Shown: positions 7,706 through 20,198, counted from the first letter of the stretch. The stretch: DNA of 64,000 nt from Flagellimonas abyssi (GCF_019457905.1 NZ_JAHZSV010000017.1:1-64000), one strand, 5' to 3'. A program made the numbers and translations. The notes: a model not told the origin generated them from the sequence alone.

Positions 7706-9295
7706 ATGGATTTTGAAAAGGAAATAGCGAAACGTAGAACTTTTGGCATTATATCCCACCCCGATGCAGGTAAAACTACACTGACCGAAAAACTTTTGTT
7801 GTTCGGTGGTGCCATTCAAGAAGCCGGTGCGGTAAAAAGTAATAAGATCAAAAAATCCGCCACCAGTGATTTTATGGAAATCGAACGCCAAAGGGGAATT
7901 TCTGTTGCAACTTCTGTACTGGCCTTTATTTATAAGGACAAAAAAATAAATATTCTAGACACCCCTGGACACAAGGATTTTGCCGAGGATACCTTCCGAA
8001 CCTTGACCGCTGTTGACAGTGTTATCGTTGTAATCGATGTAGCCAAAGGTGTCGAGGAACAGACGGAAAAATTGGTTGAGGTTTGCCGTATGCGCAACAT
8101 CCCCATGATTGTTTTTATCAACAAATTGGATCGCGAAGGTAAAGATGCGTTCGACCTTTTGGACGAAGTGGAGCAAAAGTTAGGGTTAACGGTAACCCCG
8201 CTGAGTTTTCCTATTGGAATGGGATACGATTTTAAGGGCATCTACAACATTTATGAGAAAAACATCAACCTATTTAGTGGTAATAGTAAAAAGAATATAG
8301 AGGAGACCATCGCTTTTGATAACTTGGACAATCCAGAACTTGAGAAATTGATCGGTACAAATGCCGCTGATGAATTACGAGGTAATTTAGAGTTGGTAGA
8401 AGGGGTTTATCCCGATTTTGACCAAGATGCCTATTTGAAAGGCGAATTGCAGCCGGTATTTTTTGGTTCAGCACTGAACAATTTTGGAGTTCGGGAGCTA
8501 TTGGATTGCTTTGTGAACATCGCTCCCTCCCCAAGACCAAAGAAGGCCGAAGAGCGTTTGGTAAAGGCCAACGAAAAGGACTTTTCGGGTTTTGTATTTA
8601 AGATACATGCCAATATGGACCCCAAACACCGTGACCGTCTTGCCTTTGTAAAGATAGTATCCGGTACTTTCGAACGAAACACTCCTTACTTGCATGTACG
8701 TCAAGGTAAAAAGCTTAAATTTTCCAGTCCCAATGCTTTTTTTGCTGAGAAAAAAGAAATCGTAGATATTTCCTATCCCGGTGACATTGTAGGGCTTCAT
8801 GATACTGGGAACTTCAAAATCGGTGACACCTTGACCAGCGGTGAAGAGTTACACTACAAGGGAATTCCGAGTTTCTCACCGGAACATTTCAGGTACATCA
8901 ATAATGCGGACCCCATGAAAGCGAAGCAATTGTATAAAGGTATCGACCAGTTAATGGACGAAGGGGTTGCTCAATTGTTCACATTGGAGTTAAACGGCCG
9001 AAAAATCATCGGAACTGTGGGTGCGTTGCAATACGAGGTAATTCAATATCGACTTGAGCATGAATATGGGGCCAAGTGTACCTACGAAAATTTCCCCGTG
9101 CACAAAGCCTGTTGGGTAGAGCCTAAAGATGAAAAAAACGAAGAGTTTCAAGAATTTAAAAGGGTAAAGCAAAAGTTTTTGGCCACAGACAAAAAAGGTC
9201 AGTTGGTATTTTTGGCAGATTCTCCGTTTTCACTTCAAATGACACAGCAAAAGTACCCTTCGGTGAAATTACACTATACTTCGGAATTTGAGTAA
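7706..9295 (+). CDS. prfC: Peptide chain release factor 3
   Basis: 529 residues. RF3 is the GTPase that removes RF1/RF2 from the ribosome after peptide release. The G domain is at the N-terminus: G1 SHPDAGKTTLTEK (about 17-29), the switch region ending ERQRGISV, G3 DTPGHKDF and G4 NKLD. Domain II and the C-terminal EF-G domain III-like part follow, ending PSVKLHYTSEFE. The frame is open from an upstream start at 7661, but RF3 proteins begin just before 'EIAKRRTF', which matches the ATG at 7706, and the predicted transcription start lies downstream of 7661. Length fits the family (about 525-530). It is a single-gene transcript, divergent from the T9SS module. Confidence 0.95.
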   Translation: MDFEKEIAKRRTFGIISHPDAGKTTLTEKLLLFGGAIQEAGAVKSNKIKKSATSDFMEIERQRGISVATSVLAFIYKDKKINILDTPGHKDFAEDTFRTLTAVDSVIVVIDVAKGVEEQTEKLVEVCRMRNIPMIVFINKLDREGKDAFDLLDEVEQKLGLTVTPLSFPIGMGYDFKGIYNIYEKNINLFSGNSKKNIEETIAFDNLDNPELEKLIGTNAADELRGNLELVEGVYPDFDQDAYLKGELQPVFFGSALNNFGVRELLDCFVNIAPSPRPKKAEERLVKANEKDFSGFVFKIHANMDPKHRDRLAFVKIVSGTFERNTPYLHVRQGKKLKFSSPNAFFAEKKEIVDISYPGDIVGLHDTGNFKIGDTLTSGEELHYKGIPSFSPEHFRYINNADPMKAKQLYKGIDQLMDEGVAQLFTLELNGRKIIGTVGALQYEVIQYRLEHEYGAKCTYENFPVHKACWVEPKDEKNEEFQEFKRVKQKFLATDKKGQLVFLADSPFSLQMTQQKYPSVKLHYTSEFE

Positions 9296-9399
9296 CCCCC
9301 TAAGCCAAATCATTTACATAATTGATTATTAATTGATTACATAGTTCGAATCTATTTTTTTCGTACATTGATTAATGTAACCAATTAAATAATCAGATT

Positions 9400-9831
9400 A
9401 TGACTACTTCGGAAAAACCACCTGTTTGGTTCTGGGTGGTGAGCATAATAGCTCTTTTATGGAATTTGGTAGGCGTTATGAACTATCTCAATCAAGCATT
9501 TAATCAAGTAGCTCTATTAGAAGCTATGGACCAAGCACAACGCATAGCTTTTGAAGGCATCCCGGCTTGGGCAACGGCCGCTTTTGCTATCGCTGTTTTT
9601 TCAGGCACATTGGCTAGCATCGGACTTTTACTGCGTAAGAAGTGGGCCAGAACATTTTTTGTTATCTCACTGATTGCTGCTGTCGCACAGTTTATCCACT
9701 GGCTGTTCATATCAAATGCCGTAGAGGCTTTTGGACCATCTACCTATACAATGCCGTTGATTGTTATAATCATTGGAATTTACCTAATATTCTTTTCGAA
9801 AAAAGGAATCCAAAAGGGATGGTTGAAATAA
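9400..9831 (+). CDS. Small four-helix membrane protein, function unknown
   Basis: 143 residues with four clear transmembrane segments (about 10-30, 58-78, 84-104, 118-137). The first begins PPVWFWVVSIIALLWNLVGV, and the cytoplasmic RKKWAR and KKG positive clusters suggest both ends lie inside. Similar short proteins in other bacteria are sometimes labelled 'sugar transporter', a label I cannot support from this sequence. It stands alone between prfC (104 bp upstream) and a bidirectional terminator. No catalytic motif is visible. Confidence 0.75.
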   Translation: MTTSEKPPVWFWVVSIIALLWNLVGVMNYLNQAFNQVALLEAMDQAQRIAFEGIPAWATAAFAIAVFSGTLASIGLLLRKKWARTFFVISLIAAVAQFIHWLFISNAVEAFGPSTYTMPLIVIIIGIYLIFFSKKGIQKGWLK

Positions 9832-9836
9832 AAAAA

Positions 9837-9858
9837 GGCCCTGAAATATTTCAGGGCC
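9837..9858. terminator. Bidirectional Rho-independent terminator
   Basis: A perfect 10-bp stem GGCCCTGAAA (9837-9846) with TTTCAGGGCC (9849-9858), with A6 on the left and T7 on the right. It serves both the plus-strand membrane-protein gene and the minus-strand DUF3467 gene; the T-run overlaps the latter's stop codon. Confidence 0.9.
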
Positions 9859-9863
9859 TTTTT

Positions 9864-10175
9864 TTATGCTTCACCAGTGGGTCCAAAATTTAGTGGAATC
9901 GCTGGTTGCTCATAGTCTTGAATGGTTCCGTGCGCCTGTTCAAAGCGGCTAACGTTATCGTTCAATGCCTTGAGCAACTTTTTGGCATGTTGTGGGGTCA
10001 ATATTATCCTGCTCTTTACCTTGGCTTTTGGAGCGCCCGGCATCAAGCTAATAAAGTCTACCACAAATTCAGAGACGGAGTGGTTGATGATGGCAAGATT
10101 GGAATAGATTCCTTCTGCCGTTTTCTCGTCCAACTCAATATTTATCTGTTTCTGATTTTTCTTTTCTTCGGCCAT
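9864..10175 (-). CDS. DUF3467 family protein
   Basis: 103 residues matching DUF3467: 'IELDEKTAEGIYSNLAII' then 'SEFVVDFISLMPG' and 'ARIILTP-like' (here SRIILTPQHAKKLLKAL). It is a small soluble protein of unknown biochemical function. In many Bacteroidota it follows rpoC, as here, which hints at a link to transcription or translation but is not proof. A terminator between rpoC and this gene suggests separate or readthrough-dependent expression. Confidence 0.85.
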   Translation of the reverse strand: MAEEKKNQKQINIELDEKTAEGIYSNLAIINHSVSEFVVDFISLMPGAPKAKVKSRIILTPQHAKKLLKALNDNVSRFEQAHGTIQDYEQPAIPLNFGPTGEA

Positions 10176-10197
10176 AAATACTTGTCTTAAAAAGAAA

Positions 10198-10222
10198 AAC
10201 CCCGACCTATAAGGCCAGGGTT
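10198..10222 (-). terminator. rpoC terminator
   Basis: In minus-strand RNA a 10-bp stem (10222-10213 with 10207-10198, two G-U pairs) and 5-nt loop are followed by UUUUUCUUUUU. It lies just after the rpoC stop. Confidence 0.75.
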
Positions 10223-10230
10223 TGGTTTAT

Positions 10231-13200
10231 TTAGAATTTAAATTCCTCTTTTCGGGCCATAATCTCATCGTATTCCTCTTTGGAACCTACAATGATGCTA
10301 TCATAATCCCTCATACCGGTACCGGCTGGAATCTTATGTCCTACAATTACGTTTTCCTTCAATCCTTCCAAGGTATCTATCTTACCACTTACCGCGGCTT
10401 CGTTCAATACTTTGGTGGTTTCCTGGAACGATGCTGCGGAGATAAATGATTTTGTCTGCAACGAAGCTCTTGTAATACCTTGCAAGATTGGTGTAGCCGT
10501 TGCGGCCACTGCATCTCTTGCGGATACCAAGGTCTTGTCCTCTCTTCTAAGAATAGAGTTTTCATCCCTTAGTTCACGTACGGTCAAAATCTGTCCTGGT
10601 TTCAACCTATCGGAATCACCGGCATCCTCAACAACTTTTTTACCGAAAATCTCGTCATTCTCGTTGATAAAGTCATCTTTGTGCACCAATTGATTTTCCA
10701 AGAAAATAGTATCTCCCGGATCTTGGATTTTTACTTTACGCATCATTTGTCTTACAACAACCTCAAAGTGCTTATCGTTGATCTTCACACCCTGCAAACG
10801 GTATACTTCTTGTACCTCGTTCACCAAGTACTGTTGCACTGCTGATGGTCCTTTGATCGCCAAGATGTCTTCCGGTGTAATAGAACCATCGGACAATGGC
10901 ATACCCGCACGTACGTAGTCATTCTCCTGTACCAATATCTGGTTGGACAATTTAACCAAGTACTTCTTGATATCGCCTGTCTTGGACTCGATGATAATCT
11001 CACGGTTACCACGCTTGATCTTACCGAAGGAAACTACACCGTCAATCTCCGATACAACAGCTGGGTTGGATGGATTACGTGCTTCGAAAAGCTCGGTCAC
11101 CCTTGGAAGACCTCCGGTAATATCCCCTGCCTTGGCAGATTTACGTGGGATTTTAACCAATGTTTTTCCTTCTTTCACTTTCTCACCGTCATTAATCATC
11201 AAGTGAGAACCAACTGGTAAGTTGTATGATCTAAGGGTTTCACCTTTGCTGTTCTGTATCAACAAAGTTGGAATCAACTTTTTGTTTCTTGATTCAGAAA
11301 TTACCTTTTCTTGGAAACCGGTCTGTTCATCGATTTCAACCTGATAAGTAATCCCTTGCTCAATATTCTCGTAGGCTATCTGTCCTGAGAACTCAGAAAC
11401 GATGACACCGTTATATGGATCCCATTCACAAATCACAGTTCCCTTGGTAATCTTCTCACCGTCCTTAATGAACAATTGAGAACCATAAGGAATGTTATTT
11501 GTACTTAAAGTGATTCCTGTTTTCTGATCTACGATCTTAACTTCAGAAGTTCTGGAGATAACAATGTTGGTCTTTTTACCATCACTGCCCTCACCTTCAA
11601 CTACACGCAAGTCTTCGATTTCGGCAACACCATCAAACTTGGACTCCAATTTGTTGTCCTCGGATATGTTACCTGCAATACCCCCTACGTGGAAGGTACG
11701 CAATGTCAACTGTGTACCAGGCTCACCGATGGACTGTGCGGCAACAACACCAACAGCCTCACCTCTTTGCACCATTTTATTGGTAGCAAGGTTACGCCCA
11801 TAACATTTGGCACAGATACCTTGTGCAGCCTCACATGTTAACGGAGACCTTACTTCTACCTTTTCGATTGGAGCTGCCTCTACCCTTCTAACATCGGCCT
11901 CATTGATTTCTTGTCCTGCTCTCAGCACAAGCTCTTCGGTCAATGGGTTGTACACATCGTGCAACGATACCCTACCCAAGATTCTCTCACCTAGGCTTTC
12001 AACAATCTCCTCGTTTTTCTTCAATGGCTCTACCTCAATACCTCTTAAGGTTTCACAATCTTCGCTGTTCACGATAACATCTTGTGAAACATCCACCAAA
12101 CGTCGAGTCAAGTAACCCGCATCCGCTGTTTTCAAAGCGGTATCCGCAAGACCTTTACGCGCACCGTGGGTAGAGATAAAGTATTCCAAAATCGATAGCC
12201 CTTCCTTAAAGTTGGAAAGAATCGGGTTTTCGATAATCTCACCACCACCAGCGGTAGATTTTTTAGGCTTGGCCATCAAACCACGCATACCGGTTAACTG
12301 ACGAATCTGTTCTTTGGAACCCCTCGCACCAGAATCCAACATCATATACACAGAGTTGAATCCTTGTTTGTCCTCACGGATACGCTTCATGGCCAATTCG
12401 GTCAACATAGCGTTCGTAGAGGTCCAAACGTCAATTACTTGGTTGTAACGTTCGTTGTTGGTGATAAGACCCATGTTATAGTTCATCATAATACCATCGA
12501 CCTGCTCGTTGGCTTCGCCGATCATATCCTGCTTTTCTGCAGGGATGATAATATCACCCAAACTAAAGGACAATCCACCTTTAAAAGCGAAATCGTATCC
12601 CATGGCCTTGATTTTATCCAAGAAGTCAGCCGTTGTAGGCACATCGGTTACCGCAAGAATGTCCCCGATAATATTTCTAAGGGCCTTCTTGTTCAATACT
12701 TGGTTGATGAATCCTGCTTGCTCTGGCACTTCCGTGTTGAACAATACACGACCTACCGTGGTTTCAATAATTTGATTGACCAATTCACCTTCTTCGTTAA
12801 AGTCTTTGGCCCTTACCTTGATTCCGGCATTAAGCGAAACTTTTTTCTCGTTGAAAGCAATCTCTACCTCTTCAGAAGAATAGAAGGTCAAACCTTCACC
12901 CATTACAGGTTCCTCTGGAGTAGATTTTTTATGCTTCGTCATATAGTACAATCCCAAGACCATATCCTGAGATGGTACGGTAATCGGAGAACCGTTGGCT
13001 GGGTTAAGGATGTTCTGTGAAGCCAACATCAATAATTGCGCTTCCAAAATGGCCTCTGGCCCCAATGGCAAGTGAACTGCCATCTGATCCCCATCAAAAT
13101 CCGCGTTAAATGCGGTACATGCCAATGGGTGCAAACGAATCGCCTTTCCTTCAATAAGTTTAGGCTGGAACGCTTGGATACCCAATCTGTGCAATGTAGG

Positions 13201-14529
13201 GGCACGGTTCAATAATACCGGGTGTCCTTTAAGGACGTTTTCAAGAATGTCCCATACTACGGGCTCCTTCTTGTCTATAATCTTTTTCGCAGATTTAACG
13301 GTCTTTACAATACCTCTTTCAATCAACTTACGGATGATGAAAGGCTTGTATAGCTCGGCCGCCATATCTTTGGGAAGACCACATTCGTACAATTTCAATT
13401 CCGGTCCAACGACGATTACGGAACGAGCGGAGTAATCCACACGTTTACCCAAAAGGTTTTGACGGAAACGACCTTGTTTACCTTTCAATGAATCTGAAAG
13501 GGACTTCAATGGTCTGTTTGATTCTGTTTTTACCGCAGATGCTTTTCTTGTGTTATCGAAAAGGGAATCCACCGCTTCCTGAAGCATACGTTTTTCGTTC
13601 CTCAAGATCACTTCTGGTGCCTTGATTTCCATCAAACGCTTCAAACGGTTGTTACGGATAATTACCCTACGATACAGGTCGTTCAAGTCAGAAGTCGCAA
13701 AACGACCACCGTCCAACGGCACCAAAGGACGCAATTCTGGTGGAATTACAGGAATCACCTTCATGATCATCCACTCAGGGTTGTTTTCCCTGTTTCCTTG
13801 AGACTCACGCAACGCCTCAACTACTTGAAGACGCTTCAAGGCTTCGGTCTTACGTTGTTTTGAAGTCTCTGTATTTGCCTTGTGACGAAGCTCGTAAGAC
13901 AATTGTTCCAAATCGATTCTGGACAAGATGTCGATCAAACACTCCGCACCCATTTTGGCAATGAACTTGTTGGGATCGGTATCCTCCAAGTATTGGTTCT
14001 CGGTAGGAATGGATTCCAAAATGTTCAAGTACTCCTCCTCGGTCAAGAAATCCATTTTGTGGATCTCTTCACCTTCTGGACCTTTGGCAATACCTGGCTG
14101 GATAACCACATACCTTTCGTAGTAAATGATCATATCCAACTTTTTGGAAGGCAATCCCAAAAGGTATCCTATTTTGTTCGGCAACGAACGGAAGTACCAG
14201 ATATGCGCTACAGGAACCACAAGGTTAATGTGTCCTACGCGGTCCCTACGTACCTTCTTCTCCGTTACTTCAACACCACAACGGTCACAAACGATTCCAC
14301 GGTAACGGATTCTCTTGTATTTACCACAGGCACACTCATAATCCTTTACAGGACCAAAAATACGCTCGCAGAACAATCCATCACGTTCTGGTTTGTGCGT
14401 TCTATAGTTAATGGTTTCAGGTTTCAAAACTTCTCCTCGGGACTCTGCCAAAATCGACTCTGGAGAGGCCAATCCGATAGAAATCTTGTTGAACCTTTTT
14501 TGTGCGTTATTATCTTTTATTCTAGCCAT
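10231..14529 (-). CDS. rpoC: DNA-directed RNA polymerase beta' subunit
   Basis: 1432 residues. The catalytic NADFDGDQM motif begins at residue 475, with the three Asp that bind the active-site Mg. The N-terminal zinc ribbon (CACGKYKR...CDRCGVEV) and the second zinc site ([14 protein letters not shown]) are both present, as are the [20 protein letters not shown] segment and the trigger-loop region. Length is usual for Bacteroidota, with a long insertion before the C-terminal [13 protein letters not shown] segment. It follows rpoB by 40 bp in the same operon and ends at a terminator. Confidence 0.98.
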   Translation of the reverse strand: MARIKDNNAQKRFNKISIGLASPESILAESRGEVLKPETINYRTHKPERDGLFCERIFGPVKDYECACGKYKRIRYRGIVCDRCGVEVTEKKVRRDRVGHINLVVPVAHIWYFRSLPNKIGYLLGLPSKKLDMIIYYERYVVIQPGIAKGPEGEEIHKMDFLTEEEYLNILESIPTENQYLEDTDPNKFIAKMGAECLIDILSRIDLEQLSYELRHKANTETSKQRKTEALKRLQVVEALRESQGNRENNPEWMIMKVIPVIPPELRPLVPLDGGRFATSDLNDLYRRVIIRNNRLKRLMEIKAPEVILRNEKRMLQEAVDSLFDNTRKASAVKTESNRPLKSLSDSLKGKQGRFRQNLLGKRVDYSARSVIVVGPELKLYECGLPKDMAAELYKPFIIRKLIERGIVKTVKSAKKIIDKKEPVVWDILENVLKGHPVLLNRAPTLHRLGIQAFQPKLIEGKAIRLHPLACTAFNADFDGDQMAVHLPLGPEAILEAQLLMLASQNILNPANGSPITVPSQDMVLGLYYMTKHKKSTPEEPVMGEGLTFYSSEEVEIAFNEKKVSLNAGIKVRAKDFNEEGELVNQIIETTVGRVLFNTEVPEQAGFINQVLNKKALRNIIGDILAVTDVPTTADFLDKIKAMGYDFAFKGGLSFSLGDIIIPAEKQDMIGEANEQVDGIMMNYNMGLITNNERYNQVIDVWTSTNAMLTELAMKRIREDKQGFNSVYMMLDSGARGSKEQIRQLTGMRGLMAKPKKSTAGGGEIIENPILSNFKEGLSILEYFISTHGARKGLADTALKTADAGYLTRRLVDVSQDVIVNSEDCETLRGIEVEPLKKNEEIVESLGERILGRVSLHDVYNPLTEELVLRAGQEINEADVRRVEAAPIEKVEVRSPLTCEAAQGICAKCYGRNLATNKMVQRGEAVGVVAAQSIGEPGTQLTLRTFHVGGIAGNISEDNKLESKFDGVAEIEDLRVVEGEGSDGKKTNIVISRTSEVKIVDQKTGITLSTNNIPYGSQLFIKDGEKITKGTVICEWDPYNGVIVSEFSGQIAYENIEQGITYQVEIDEQTGFQEKVISESRNKKLIPTLLIQNSKGETLRSYNLPVGSHLMINDGEKVKEGKTLVKIPRKSAKAGDITGGLPRVTELFEARNPSNPAVVSEIDGVVSFGKIKRGNREIIIESKTGDIKKYLVKLSNQILVQENDYVRAGMPLSDGSITPEDILAIKGPSAVQQYLVNEVQEVYRLQGVKINDKHFEVVVRQMMRKVKIQDPGDTIFLENQLVHKDDFINENDEIFGKKVVEDAGDSDRLKPGQILTVRELRDENSILRREDKTLVSARDAVAATATPILQGITRASLQTKSFISAASFQETTKVLNEAAVSGKIDTLEGLKENVIVGHKIPAGTGMRDYDSIIVGSKEEYDEIMARKEEFKF

Positions 14530-14569
14530 AACAATATGGTGATGATATAATTAAATATAATATAGTATT

Positions 14570-17500
14570 CTACTCTTCCAAACGGATATCCAAGCCCAAA
14601 CCTTTAAGTTCGTGCATCAATACGTTGAAAGATTCTGGCAACCCAGGTTCTGGCATGGTCTCACCTTTTACGATGGTCTCATAGGTCTTGGCCCTTCCGA
14701 TCACATCATCGGACTTAACGGTCAATATCTCCCTAAGGGTAGATGATGCGCCGTAGGCTTCCAATGCCCATACTTCCATCTCTCCAAAACGCTGACCACC
14801 AAACTGAGCTTTACCGCCCAATGGTTGCTGCGTGATCAAGGAGTATGGTCCAATAGATCTTGCGTGCATCTTATCGTCTACCATGTGACCTAGTTTCAAC
14901 ATGTAGATCACTCCTACGGTTGCACGTTGATCAAAACGTTGACCTGTTCCACCATCATATAGGTAGGTGTGCCCAAATCTTGGTACACCTGCTTCATCGG
15001 TAATCTTATTGATTTCATCCAATGAGGCACCGTCGAAAATCGGAGTCGCATATTTTTGACCCAACTTTAATCCGGCCCATCCCAATACGGTTTCGTAGAT
15101 CTGACCAATGTTCATCCTTGAAGGCACACCAAGTGGGTTCAATACGATGTCCACCGGGGTTCCGTCTTCCAAGAACGGCATATCTTCTTGACGAACGATA
15201 CGGGCCACGATACCTTTGTTACCGTGACGACCTGCCATTTTATCACCTACTTTGAGCTTCCGCTTTTTGGCGATGTAAACTTTGGCCAACTTCATGATAC
15301 CTGCAGGAAGTTCATCTCCTACGGAAATGGTGAACTTGTCCCTTCTTAGGTTACCTTGAATATCGTTCAACTTGATTTTATAGTTGTGCAGCAAATCGGC
15401 CACCAATGCATTGGTATCATCGTCGGTTGTCCAGCTACCACCTACCAAGTGAGCGAAATCGTCAACAGCGTTCAACATTTTGATAGTGTATTTCTTTCCT
15501 TTTGGAAGTACTTCTTCACCCAAATCGTTGATTACGCCTTGCGATGTTTTTCCACTGATCAATCCGAACAACTTCTCGATCAATTCATCCTTTAGTTGTT
15601 GGAACTTCACTTCGTAGTCCATCTCCAATCTTGAAATGGCCTCTTTATCTTCAGAACGCTTTCTCTTGTCCTTGATGGAACGTGAGAACAATTTCTTATC
15701 GATCACAACACCTCTCAAAGATGGTGATGCCTTTAATGAAGCATCCTTAACGTCACCAGCCTTATCACCAAAGATGGCACGCAACAATTTTTCCTCTGGC
15801 GTTGGGTCGGATTCTCCTTTAGGAGTAATCTTACCGATCAAAATATCACCGGGCTTCACTTCTGCACCGATACGGATCATACCGTATTCGTCCAAATCCT
15901 TGGTTGCCTCTTCGGATACGTTCGGAATATCGTTTGTCAATTCCTCTGCTCCCAATTTGGTGTCCCTTACTTCCAACGAATACTCATCAACGTGTATGGA
16001 GGTAAAAATATCCTCGCGCACCACTTTTTCAGAGATTACGATCGCATCCTCAAAGTTATATCCTTTCCAAGGCATAAAGGCTACCTTCATGTTTCTACCC
16101 AAGGCCAATTCACCTTTTTCTGTAGCATAACCCTCACAAAGCACCTGACCTTTTTTCACCTTGTCGCCTTTTCTCACGATGGGCTTCAAGTTGATACTGG
16201 TTCCTTGGTTTGTTTTTCTAAACTTCACCAATTGGTACGTTTTAGAATCTTCATCAAAGCTTACCAATCGCTCTTCATCAGTTCTATCGTACCTAATGGT
16301 AATTTTCTGTGCATCCACATATTCCACTACACCATCTCCCTCGGCATTGATCAATACTCGGGAATCCGTGGCCACCTGTCTTTCCAAACCTGTACCCACG
16401 ATTGGAGAATCTGGTCGCAACAATGGAACTGCTTGGCGCATCATGTTGGACCCCATCAAAGCACGGTTCGCATCATCGTGCTCCAAGAATGGAATCAACG
16501 ATGCGGAAATGGAAGCGATCTGGTTCGGCGCAACGTCGGTATATTTTACCTCTGTTGGATCCACGACCGGGAAATCTCCTTCTTCACGTGCAATTACCTT
16601 TTCTCTTTCAATGGTACCATCATCTGCCAATGGAATGTTGGCTTGTGCAATCTTCATTCCTTCTTCTTCCTCTGCACTTAGGTAAATGTGGTTTTTGGTA
16701 TCCACCTTACCATTCTCTACTTTACGGTAAGGAGTTTCCAAGAAGCCCATATTGTTCACTTTGGCGAATACGGACAATGAAGAGATCAAACCAATGTTCG
16801 GACCTTCAGGTGTCTCGATCGGACACAATCTTCCGTAGTGTGTATAGTGAACGTCACGCACCTCGAAACCTGCTCTTTCACGGGAAAGACCACCTGGCCC
16901 CAATGCGGACAATCTTCTTTTGTGTGTAATCTCGGCCAACGGGTTGGTCTGGTCCATGAACTGGGACAACTGGTTGGTTCCGAAGAACGAGTTGATCACG
17001 GAAGACAATGTCTTGGCGTTGATCAAATCTATCGGGGTAAACACTTCGTTGTCACGAACGTTCATACGCTCACGGATGGTACGTGCCATACGTGCCAAAC
17101 CTACGCCGAACTGCTGGGACAATTGTTCCCCAACGGTTCTAACACGACGGTTGGACAAGTGATCGATATCATCGATCTCCGCCTTGGAGTTGATCAACTC
17201 GATCAAATATTTAATGATGGTGATGATATCTTCCTTGGTCAAAACCTGTTTGTCCATTCCGATATCCAATCCCAATTTTTTGTTCATTCTGTAACGACCT
17301 ACTTCACCTAAGTTGTAACGTTGGTCGGAGAAGAACAATTTATCGATAATACCACGCGCCGTCTCTTCATCTGGCGGCTCGGCATTACGCAATTGTCTGT
17401 AGATATGTTCTACCGCTTCTTTTTCGGAGTTGGTAGGATCCTTTTGCAAGGTGTTATGGATAATGGCGTAATCGGATTGCGCATTGTTTTCCTTGTGAAG

Positions 17501-18379
17501 CAATATAGTCTTCACATCGGCATCAATGATCTCATCGATATGCTCTTTTTCCAAAATGGTATCACGATCTAATACAATTTCGTTTCTTTCGATGGAAACC
17601 ACTTCTCCTGTATCCTCGTCCACGAAATCCTCATGCCATGTGTTCAACACCCTAGCGGCCAATTTACGGCCCAATACTTTTTTAAGTCCGGATTTGGAAA
17701 CCTTAACTTCTTCCGAAAGGTCGAAGATTTCCAAAATATCCTTGTCCCTCTCGAAGCCAATGGCACGAAACAAAGTGGTTACCGGTAATTTTTTCTTCCT
17801 ATCGATATAGGCATACATCACCGAGTTGATATCGGTGGCGAATTCGATCCAGGAACCTTTGAAAGGAATTACCCTTGCCGAATACAATTTTGTCCCGTTT
17901 GCGTGAAAAGATTGTCCAAAGAAAACCCCTGGAGACCTGTGCAACTGAGATACTACAACACGTTCCGCTCCGTTGATCACAAAAGTTCCACTTGGAGTCA
18001 TGTATGGGATAGTTCCCAAATACACATCCTGTACAATGGTTTCAAAATCTTCGTGCTCTGGATCGGTACAGTATAGTTTTAGACGTGCCTTTAACGGTAC
18101 GCTATAGGTAAGTCCCCGCTCGATACATTCTTGGATGGAGTATCTTGGCGGATCAATGAAGTAATCCAAAAACTCAAGTACAAACTGATTTCTGGTATCG
18201 GTGATTGGAAAATTCTCCATGAAGGTGTTGTAGAGACCTTCGTTTCCTCTTTCGTCAGATTTAGTTTCAAGCTGGAAAAAGTCTTGGAACGATTTTATCT
18301 GAATGTCCAAGAAATCCGGGTATTCCGGTATGTTCTTAGCGGATGCGAAATTAACTCTTTCAATAGTGTTTGTGAACAT
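14570..18379 (-). CDS. rpoB: DNA-directed RNA polymerase beta subunit
   Basis: 1269 residues. Conserved landmarks are [10 protein letters not shown], the rifampicin-region motif [56 protein letters not shown]-like [13 protein letters not shown], the flap, and the C-terminal [24 protein letters not shown]. The rifampicin cluster has the wild-type residues I would expect for a sensitive enzyme. It follows rplL after a 127-bp gap that contains a hairpin, and precedes rpoC by 40 bp. Confidence 0.98.
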   Translation of the reverse strand: MFTNTIERVNFASAKNIPEYPDFLDIQIKSFQDFFQLETKSDERGNEGLYNTFMENFPITDTRNQFVLEFLDYFIDPPRYSIQECIERGLTYSVPLKARLKLYCTDPEHEDFETIVQDVYLGTIPYMTPSGTFVINGAERVVVSQLHRSPGVFFGQSFHANGTKLYSARVIPFKGSWIEFATDINSVMYAYIDRKKKLPVTTLFRAIGFERDKDILEIFDLSEEVKVSKSGLKKVLGRKLAARVLNTWHEDFVDEDTGEVVSIERNEIVLDRDTILEKEHIDEIIDADVKTILLHKENNAQSDYAIIHNTLQKDPTNSEKEAVEHIYRQLRNAEPPDEETARGIIDKLFFSDQRYNLGEVGRYRMNKKLGLDIGMDKQVLTKEDIITIIKYLIELINSKAEIDDIDHLSNRRVRTVGEQLSQQFGVGLARMARTIRERMNVRDNEVFTPIDLINAKTLSSVINSFFGTNQLSQFMDQTNPLAEITHKRRLSALGPGGLSRERAGFEVRDVHYTHYGRLCPIETPEGPNIGLISSLSVFAKVNNMGFLETPYRKVENGKVDTKNHIYLSAEEEEGMKIAQANIPLADDGTIEREKVIAREEGDFPVVDPTEVKYTDVAPNQIASISASLIPFLEHDDANRALMGSNMMRQAVPLLRPDSPIVGTGLERQVATDSRVLINAEGDGVVEYVDAQKITIRYDRTDEERLVSFDEDSKTYQLVKFRKTNQGTSINLKPIVRKGDKVKKGQVLCEGYATEKGELALGRNMKVAFMPWKGYNFEDAIVISEKVVREDIFTSIHVDEYSLEVRDTKLGAEELTNDIPNVSEEATKDLDEYGMIRIGAEVKPGDILIGKITPKGESDPTPEEKLLRAIFGDKAGDVKDASLKASPSLRGVVIDKKLFSRSIKDKRKRSEDKEAISRLEMDYEVKFQQLKDELIEKLFGLISGKTSQGVINDLGEEVLPKGKKYTIKMLNAVDDFAHLVGGSWTTDDDTNALVADLLHNYKIKLNDIQGNLRRDKFTISVGDELPAGIMKLAKVYIAKKRKLKVGDKMAGRHGNKGIVARIVRQEDMPFLEDGTPVDIVLNPLGVPSRMNIGQIYETVLGWAGLKLGQKYATPIFDGASLDEINKITDEAGVPRFGHTYLYDGGTGQRFDQRATVGVIYMLKLGHMVDDKMHARSIGPYSLITQQPLGGKAQFGGQRFGEMEVWALEAYGASSTLREILTVKSDDVIGRAKTYETIVKGETMPEPGLPESFNVLMHELKGLGLDIRLEE

Positions 18380-18452
18380 CTATGGACAAATTTTGATCGT
18401 GATTACTAAGTGGGTTGGTGTACGGCTTTATACACTCCTTATATAAATAGGC

Positions 18453-18482
18453 TAAGGTCTAACCAAAAATGGAAAGACCTTA
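18453..18482 (-). promoter_or_regulatory. Hairpin in the rplL-rpoB spacer
   Basis: Perfect 8-bp arms TAAGGTCT (18453-18460) and AGACCTTA (18475-18482) with a 14-nt loop and no following U-run. In other bacteria the rplL-rpoB spacer carries attenuation or RNase III processing signals, so this may set the ribosomal protein to polymerase ratio; that role is inferred. Confidence 0.4.
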
Positions 18483-18506
18483 ACCAAGTTCTAATGGGAA
18501 AAGCGA

Positions 18507-18887
18507 TTATTTAAGCTCAACTTCTGCTCCAGCTTCTTCCAATGATTTTTTGATACCTTCTGCTTCGTCTTTAGAAATACCTTCTTTAACAGCTTTTGGT
18601 GCGCTATCAACGATATCTTTAGCCTCTTTAAGACCAAGACCTGTCAATTCTTTCACCAATTTAACAACTGCCAATTTAGATCCACCAGCAGCAGTAAGGA
18701 TTACATCAAATTCTGATTTTTCTTCGGCAGCCTCACCACCTTCTGCGGCTCCACCACCAGCGGCAACAGCTACTGCAGCAGCAGCAGGCTCGATACCGTA
18801 TTCTTCTTTTAAAATGTCGGCCAACTCATTTACCTCTTTTACTGTAAGGTTTACCAACTGTTCTGCAAAATCTTTTAAATCTGCCAT
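18507..18887 (-). CDS. rplL: 50S ribosomal protein bL12 (L7/L12)
   Basis: 126 residues. It has the N-terminal dimerisation helices ([16 protein letters not shown]), an Ala/Gly-rich hinge (about 36-56) and the C-terminal factor-binding domain [21 protein letters not shown]. It forms the ribosomal stalk that recruits translation GTPases, anchored on L10 encoded just upstream (55 bp). Confidence 0.97.
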   Translation of the reverse strand: MADLKDFAEQLVNLTVKEVNELADILKEEYGIEPAAAAVAVAAGGGAAEGGEAAEEKSEFDVILTAAGGSKLAVVKLVKELTGLGLKEAKDIVDSAPKAVKEGISKDEAEGIKKSLEEAGAEVELK

Positions 18888-18942
18888 TTTTCTATCGTTT
18901 AATAAAAATGTTTAAAAATATACTTAGTTTATTGTGCGCGAA

Positions 18943-19461
18943 TTATTCTTTCTCAGACAAAGTCTTAAGGATACCTGCCAATTTACCGCCACCAGACTTA
19001 AGTCCAGAAATAACGTTTTTGGCCGGAGATTGTAACAATCCAATGATATCCCCGATAACTTCCTCTTTGGACTTGATGTTTACAAGTGCATCAAGGTTGT
19101 TATCGCCAATGTAAACAGCCTCTTCGATAAAGGCACCTTTCAACAATGGTTTATCTGATTTTTTTCTAAAGTTCTTGATAAGTTTCGCAGGTGCGTTCCC
19201 TGTTTCGGACAACATCAAAGATGTATTTCCTTTCAAAACTTCGGGAAGTTCACCGAATTCCTTATCAGAAGCTTCCATTGCTTTTGCGAGCAATGTGTTC
19301 TTTACGACCGCAAGCTTAATGTTAGCCTTGAAACACGCTCTTCTTAAGTTAGAGGTGTCCACGGCGTTCAATCCTGATATATCCGCCAAATAAATGTTTG
19401 GATTATCAGCCAACTGTGCAGTCAAGTCTTTTATTACCGTTGCTTTTTCTTCTCTTGTCAT
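18943..19461 (-). CDS. rplJ: 50S ribosomal protein uL10
   Basis: 172 residues, usual length. The N-terminal rRNA-binding part starts MTREEKATVIKDLTAQL, with 'LRRACFKANIKLAVVKNTL' in the middle and C-terminal helices for L12 dimers. It holds the L12 stalk on 23S rRNA. It lies 24 bp after rplA in the rplKAJL cluster. Confidence 0.97.
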   Translation of the reverse strand: MTREEKATVIKDLTAQLADNPNIYLADISGLNAVDTSNLRRACFKANIKLAVVKNTLLAKAMEASDKEFGELPEVLKGNTSLMLSETGNAPAKLIKNFRKKSDKPLLKGAFIEEAVYIGDNNLDALVNIKSKEEVIGDIIGLLQSPAKNVISGLKSGGGKLAGILKTLSEKE

Positions 19462-19485
19462 AGTTATAAAAATTGAACTACCAGT

Positions 19486-20178
19486 TTATTGAACTGCTTT
19501 TGGATCTAATTGAACACTAGGACTCATGGTACTTGACAAGTAAATACTCTTCATGTACACACCTTTTGCTGCGGAGGGCTTCAACTTGATCAATGTATCG
19601 ATCAATTCCCTAGCATTTCCTGCAATTTTATCTGCAGAGAAAGATGCTTTCCCGATAGCAGCGTGCACGATACCTGTTTTGTCCACTTTAAAGTCAATCT
19701 TACCGGCTTTAACATCGGATACCGCTTTTGCCACATCCATAGTTACTGTTCCGGTCTTTGGATTGGGCATTAAACCTCTCGGTCCCAACACTCGTCCCAA
19801 TGGACCTAGTTTACCCATAACGCTTGGCATAGTGATGATAACATCAACATCTGTCCAACCGTTTTTGATTTTATCCAAATATTCGTCCAACCCAACAAAG
19901 TCCGCACCTGCTTCTTTAGCTTCTGCTTCTTTGTCTGGAGTCACCAATGCCAAAACTTTAACGTCTTTACCTGTTCCGTGAGGAAGGGTTACAACGCCAC
20001 GCACCATTTGATTGGCTTTTCTTGGATCTACGCCCAAACGAACTGCCAAATCAATGGAAGCATCAAATTTTACATTGGTTATTTCTTTTACTAAAGCTGA
20101 TGCTTCTTCCAAAGTATAGAGCTTGTTCTTGTCTATCTTGGCTTGAGCCTCTTTTTGCTTTTTAGTCAATCTTGCCAT
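19486..20178 (-). CDS. rplA: 50S ribosomal protein uL1
   Basis: 230 residues. Signature features are [25 protein letters not shown] and [29 protein letters not shown]. It forms the mobile L1 stalk near the E site. It lies 20 bp downstream of rplK; in many bacteria L1 represses this mRNA, and no L1-binding site was identified here. Confidence 0.97.
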   Translation of the reverse strand: MARLTKKQKEAQAKIDKNKLYTLEEASALVKEITNVKFDASIDLAVRLGVDPRKANQMVRGVVTLPHGTGKDVKVLALVTPDKEAEAKEAGADFVGLDEYLDKIKNGWTDVDVIITMPSVMGKLGPLGRVLGPRGLMPNPKTGTVTMDVAKAVSDVKAGKIDFKVDKTGIVHAAIGKASFSADKIAGNARELIDTLIKLKPSAAKGVYMKSIYLSSTMSPSVQLDPKAVQ

Positions 20179-20198
20179 TTCTTACTTGCTTTCAGATT

